A model generated the notes under the pieces. That model was not told where the DNA came from. It saw only the letters and a list, made by a program, of their open reading frames with translations, and made no database searches. Below, piece by piece: positions 6,363 to 7,978 of a stretch of 7,978 bases of DNA. The first letter of the stretch is position 1. Each line of letters opens with the position of its first letter. Source of the stretch: Chloroflexota bacterium (GTDB taxonomy: Bacteria > Chloroflexota > DTOL01 > JACQYG01); NCBI GenBank assembly GCA_016208345.1, contig JACQYG010000196.1, positions 1 through 7,978 on the forward strand, in the 5' to 3' direction. Both the position numbers and the translations under genes were made by a program.

Positions 6363-6755
6363 ATGAGCATCCTCGAGGCGCGACTGTATCTGGATCGCGC
6401 CCGAGTGGACCTGCTGGCAGCCAAAAGCAACATCCAGCAGGGGTTCCACGGCGTAGCCATCTCACGAGCGTACTACGCGATGTTCTATGCGGCAAGCGCG
6501 CTCCTGGCGAGCAAGGGGCTGTCGCGTAGCAAGCACTCAGGCGTACACTCCGCCTTTGGCGAGCAGTTCGTGAAAGCCGGCCTGATCGAGCCGGAGTATG
6601 CCCGGATGCTGATCAACGCCTTCGACTCTCGTCTGGATGCGGACTACGAAGCTGATTTTACAGCCGGGCGGGAGGTAGCGGAAACGGTGTTGGACGATGC
6701 CAAGAAGTTTGTCGCCCGCATCGAACGTTATCTACAGGAAATAGGTTTGATATGA
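6363..6755 (+). CDS. HEPN-domain protein, first gene of a HEPN/MNT pair
   Basis: A 130-aa mostly helical protein of the HEPN superfamily (COG1895/PF05168 type). The hallmark is ISRAYYAMFYAASALLASKG (about 33-52) followed by KHSGVHSAFGEQFVKAG (57-73) and a later SRLDADYEADF block. HEPN proteins paired with minimal nucleotidyltransferases act in several systems as RNase toxins neutralised by the partner. Here the catalytic R-x4-6-H is only weakly suggested (R55-x6-H62), and no R-x4-H-x-Y motif is present, so toxicity is unproven. Its stop overlaps the next start by four bases (ATGA), as expected for a co-translated pair. The start is uncertain: ATG 6363 has GGAAG nine bases upstream, ATG 6354 (three residues longer) has poorer spacing, and GTG 6339 lacks a clear ribosome site. 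It is divergent from mutS with its own promoter. Confidence 0.88.
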   Translation: MSILEARLYLDRARVDLLAAKSNIQQGFHGVAISRAYYAMFYAASALLASKGLSRSKHSGVHSAFGEQFVKAGLIEPEYARMLINAFDSRLDADYEADFTAGREVAETVLDDAKKFVARIERYLQEIGLI

Positions 6756-7135
6756 GCATTGGCTATTCCCGTTTTCTCCGGCTTACTGAGGTTGAGCAGC
6801 GTGCCCTGAACGAATTTGTGGCCCAACTTCAGGATAGGCTCAACGGCAATCTCCTCTCTGTGACATTGTTTGGCTCACGGGCGCGTGGCGTGGGAGGGCC
6901 TGACTCGGACCTGGATGTACTGGTCGTCGTGGAGCGAGACGATCTGGCCGTGCGTCGGACAATTCGCTACCTGGCCGCGGATGTCTGGCTGGCGCATGGC
7001 GCATTCATCTCAACCCGAGTCTGGAGCCGAGAACGAAGGGAGCGTATGGAACGAGAGCCGACATTACTGAGCCGGAACATCCAGCGCGATAGTATAGATC
7101 TGTTGCCGAGCATTAAGGTCCCTATGCCCCGATAA
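6752..7135 (+). CDS. Minimal nucleotidyltransferase (MNT) domain protein, partner of the HEPN gene
   Basis: A 127-aa protein of the pol-beta-type minimal nucleotidyltransferase fold. The core motif is G41-S42-x10-D53-x-D55 (LFGSRARG ... SDLDVLVVVE), which binds the nucleotide and two metal ions. GSX10DXD is the motif used by characterised MNT antitoxins to add AMP to their HEPN toxin. A third acidic residue on the later strand, common in active members, is not evident: the region GAFISTRVWSRERRERM has no obvious Asp there. The C-terminal LLSRNIQRDSIDLL matches the usual end of small MNT proteins. It overlaps the HEPN stop by ATGA, so the two are probably made together and form a complex. Expected role is antitoxin or modifier of the HEPN protein, by family knowledge; a standalone role in modifying another substrate cannot be excluded. 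Confidence 0.9.
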   Translation: MSIGYSRFLRLTEVEQRALNEFVAQLQDRLNGNLLSVTLFGSRARGVGGPDSDLDVLVVVERDDLAVRRTIRYLAADVWLAHGAFISTRVWSRERRERMEREPTLLSRNIQRDSIDLLPSIKVPMPR

Positions 7136-7194
7136 ACCTATTCCTGCTGCGGTGCTGCAGACCGGGACAGGGGCCTCACCATCGGCGGTGCACC

Positions 7195-7978
7195 ATGAGA
7201 AAGAATGCCTTGTTCACAGCAACGGCCGTGAGTGTCCTGCTTCTGACGAGAATCCGCCCAGATCCTACCCCCCGTTCACCAGTGCTGTCCCCACAACCGG
7301 TTTACGCTGCCCACCGGCATTTCCCCGGCACCTATTGACACCACCGTGGAGAAGCTGGCCCTGGAGGAGATCACCCTACAGGCCAGCATCAACGTCCAGG
7401 GCACAGCGCGAGACGGCAGGGAAACTTATCGCCCCCACCACACGCAGGTCAAGATCCCCGTGAAGGAGATCTTCGATGGCCAGCCGGACCAAGCGGAGAT
7501 CACGGTCGTCGTTCCCGGTGGCAGGACGGGCGGTGAAAGCTTACGCCAGGGATGCCCCTGAAAAGGCGCGCTTCTCCCTCAACTAAATCCCAGCCTGGTC
7601 ATCCTCCGGCACACGCCCAAGCGGGACCACGACCAAGACCGCTAAGGCCTATGACGGGGAGAACTCCATCCTGTGGCAGCAGGCGGACACTGGCTCCATA
7701 GCCACATGCTGGTCGTGGTGGCTTCTCGCAGACCCGCGAACCATCATAGAATTCGACATCGAGTTTAACGACTTCAGCTATACCTGGGCTACCGATGGCA
7801 GCGCCGGGAAGATGGATGTGCAGGACGTCGCCACCCATGAGTTGGGCCACGTCCTGCAGTTGCTCGATCTCTACGGTACTGCGGACTCCGAGCAGACCAT
7901 GTATGGCTACGGCTCCACTGGTGAGACGAAGAAGAGATCCCTGGAATCAGATGACATCACCGGCATCAGCTACATCTA
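7195..7978 (+). pseudogene. Broken gene for a secreted metzincin-type zinc protease, 3' end outside the window
   Basis: Pieces of one protein lie in three frames. From ATG 7195 a signal-peptide-like start (MRKNALFTATAVSVLLL) reads to a TGA at 7336-7338. The N-terminal domain continues in the +1 frame (about 7262-7559: TVEKLALEEITLQASINVQG ... EIFDGQPDQAEITVVVPGG), ending at TGA. A further +1 shift near 7520-7545 enters the frame with ARDAPEKARFSLN, broken by TAA at 7584-7586, then an open catalytic domain to the edge: AYDGENSILW, EFDIEFNDFSYTWATDG, KMDVQDVATHELGHVLQLLDLYG, a Met-turn-like TMYGYGS and RSLESDDITGISYIY. The zinc motif is H-E-x-x-H-x5-D, like snapalysin-type metzincins, but the conserved glycine is Gln. 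Two frameshifts plus a stop make it non-functional as read. Sequencing or assembly errors are the alternative, although the other genes in the window are intact. Confidence 0.85.

Noticed and set aside
6145..6495. N-terminal extension of MutS by 117 residues
   Set aside because: It covers the promoter region and the antisense of the HEPN gene; the ATG at 6144 has a ribosome site and gives the standard MutS N-terminus.
7195..7590. Programmed frameshifting to make an intact protease
   Set aside because: It would need two separate +1 shifts plus stop readthrough, and I see no known +1 signal; decay or sequence error is simpler.
7599..7850. Minus-strand 83-codon open frame
   Set aside because: Antisense to the recognisable metzincin catalytic segment and without any familiar motif.

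Overview
The window looks like a chromosomal segment of a GC-rich bacterium, most likely a member of Chloroflexota (Anaerolineae or a relative), probably uncultured. That placement is inference. It rests on the character of the proteins (a cytoplasmic CPHDCPDTC-type molybdopterin oxidoreductase, a dGTPase-like HD hydrolase, a 90-residue UPF0016 protein, a HEPN/MNT pair, and a metzincin with the DLYG...TMYGYGS...DDI signature) and on a CGCAGAG-type intergenic repeat. I could not run a search.

Left part (1-3274). On the minus strand, an HD-domain dGTPase-like gene (2917-1775) is followed with no gap (stop TAG, then GTG start) by a molybdopterin oxidoreductase gene that runs off the left edge. 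The two are probably one operon. Divergently, on the plus strand, lies a very small UPF0016/GDT1-family cation transporter gene (3002-3274) that starts at a TTG codon. The 84 bp between the two divergent starts hold a near-symmetric -10 element (TTATAA core) that can be read as a promoter on both strands.

Middle part (3275-6144). A 197-bp convergent intergenic region carries an imperfect inverted repeat built from a 9-bp unit (CGCRGAGAR). Then a complete mutS gene (6144-3472, minus, 890 aa) follows, with all ATPase motifs, the F-x-E mismatch-reading motif and a C-terminal beta-clamp-type motif. Its connector-domain region contains a perfect 14-bp-arm palindrome that is translated in frame, a possible palindromic element inserted into a protein-coding gene.

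Right part (6145-7978). mutS is divergent from a two-gene HEPN/MNT module (plus strand, ATGA overlap), a minimal-nucleotidyltransferase-type toxin-antitoxin-like pair with its own promoter and repeats nearby. Beyond it is a decayed secreted metzincin protease gene. Its signal peptide, N-terminal domain and catalytic domain lie in three different reading frames, with an additional in-frame stop. This right end looks like accessory or decaying DNA, whereas the left two-thirds is ordinary housekeeping.
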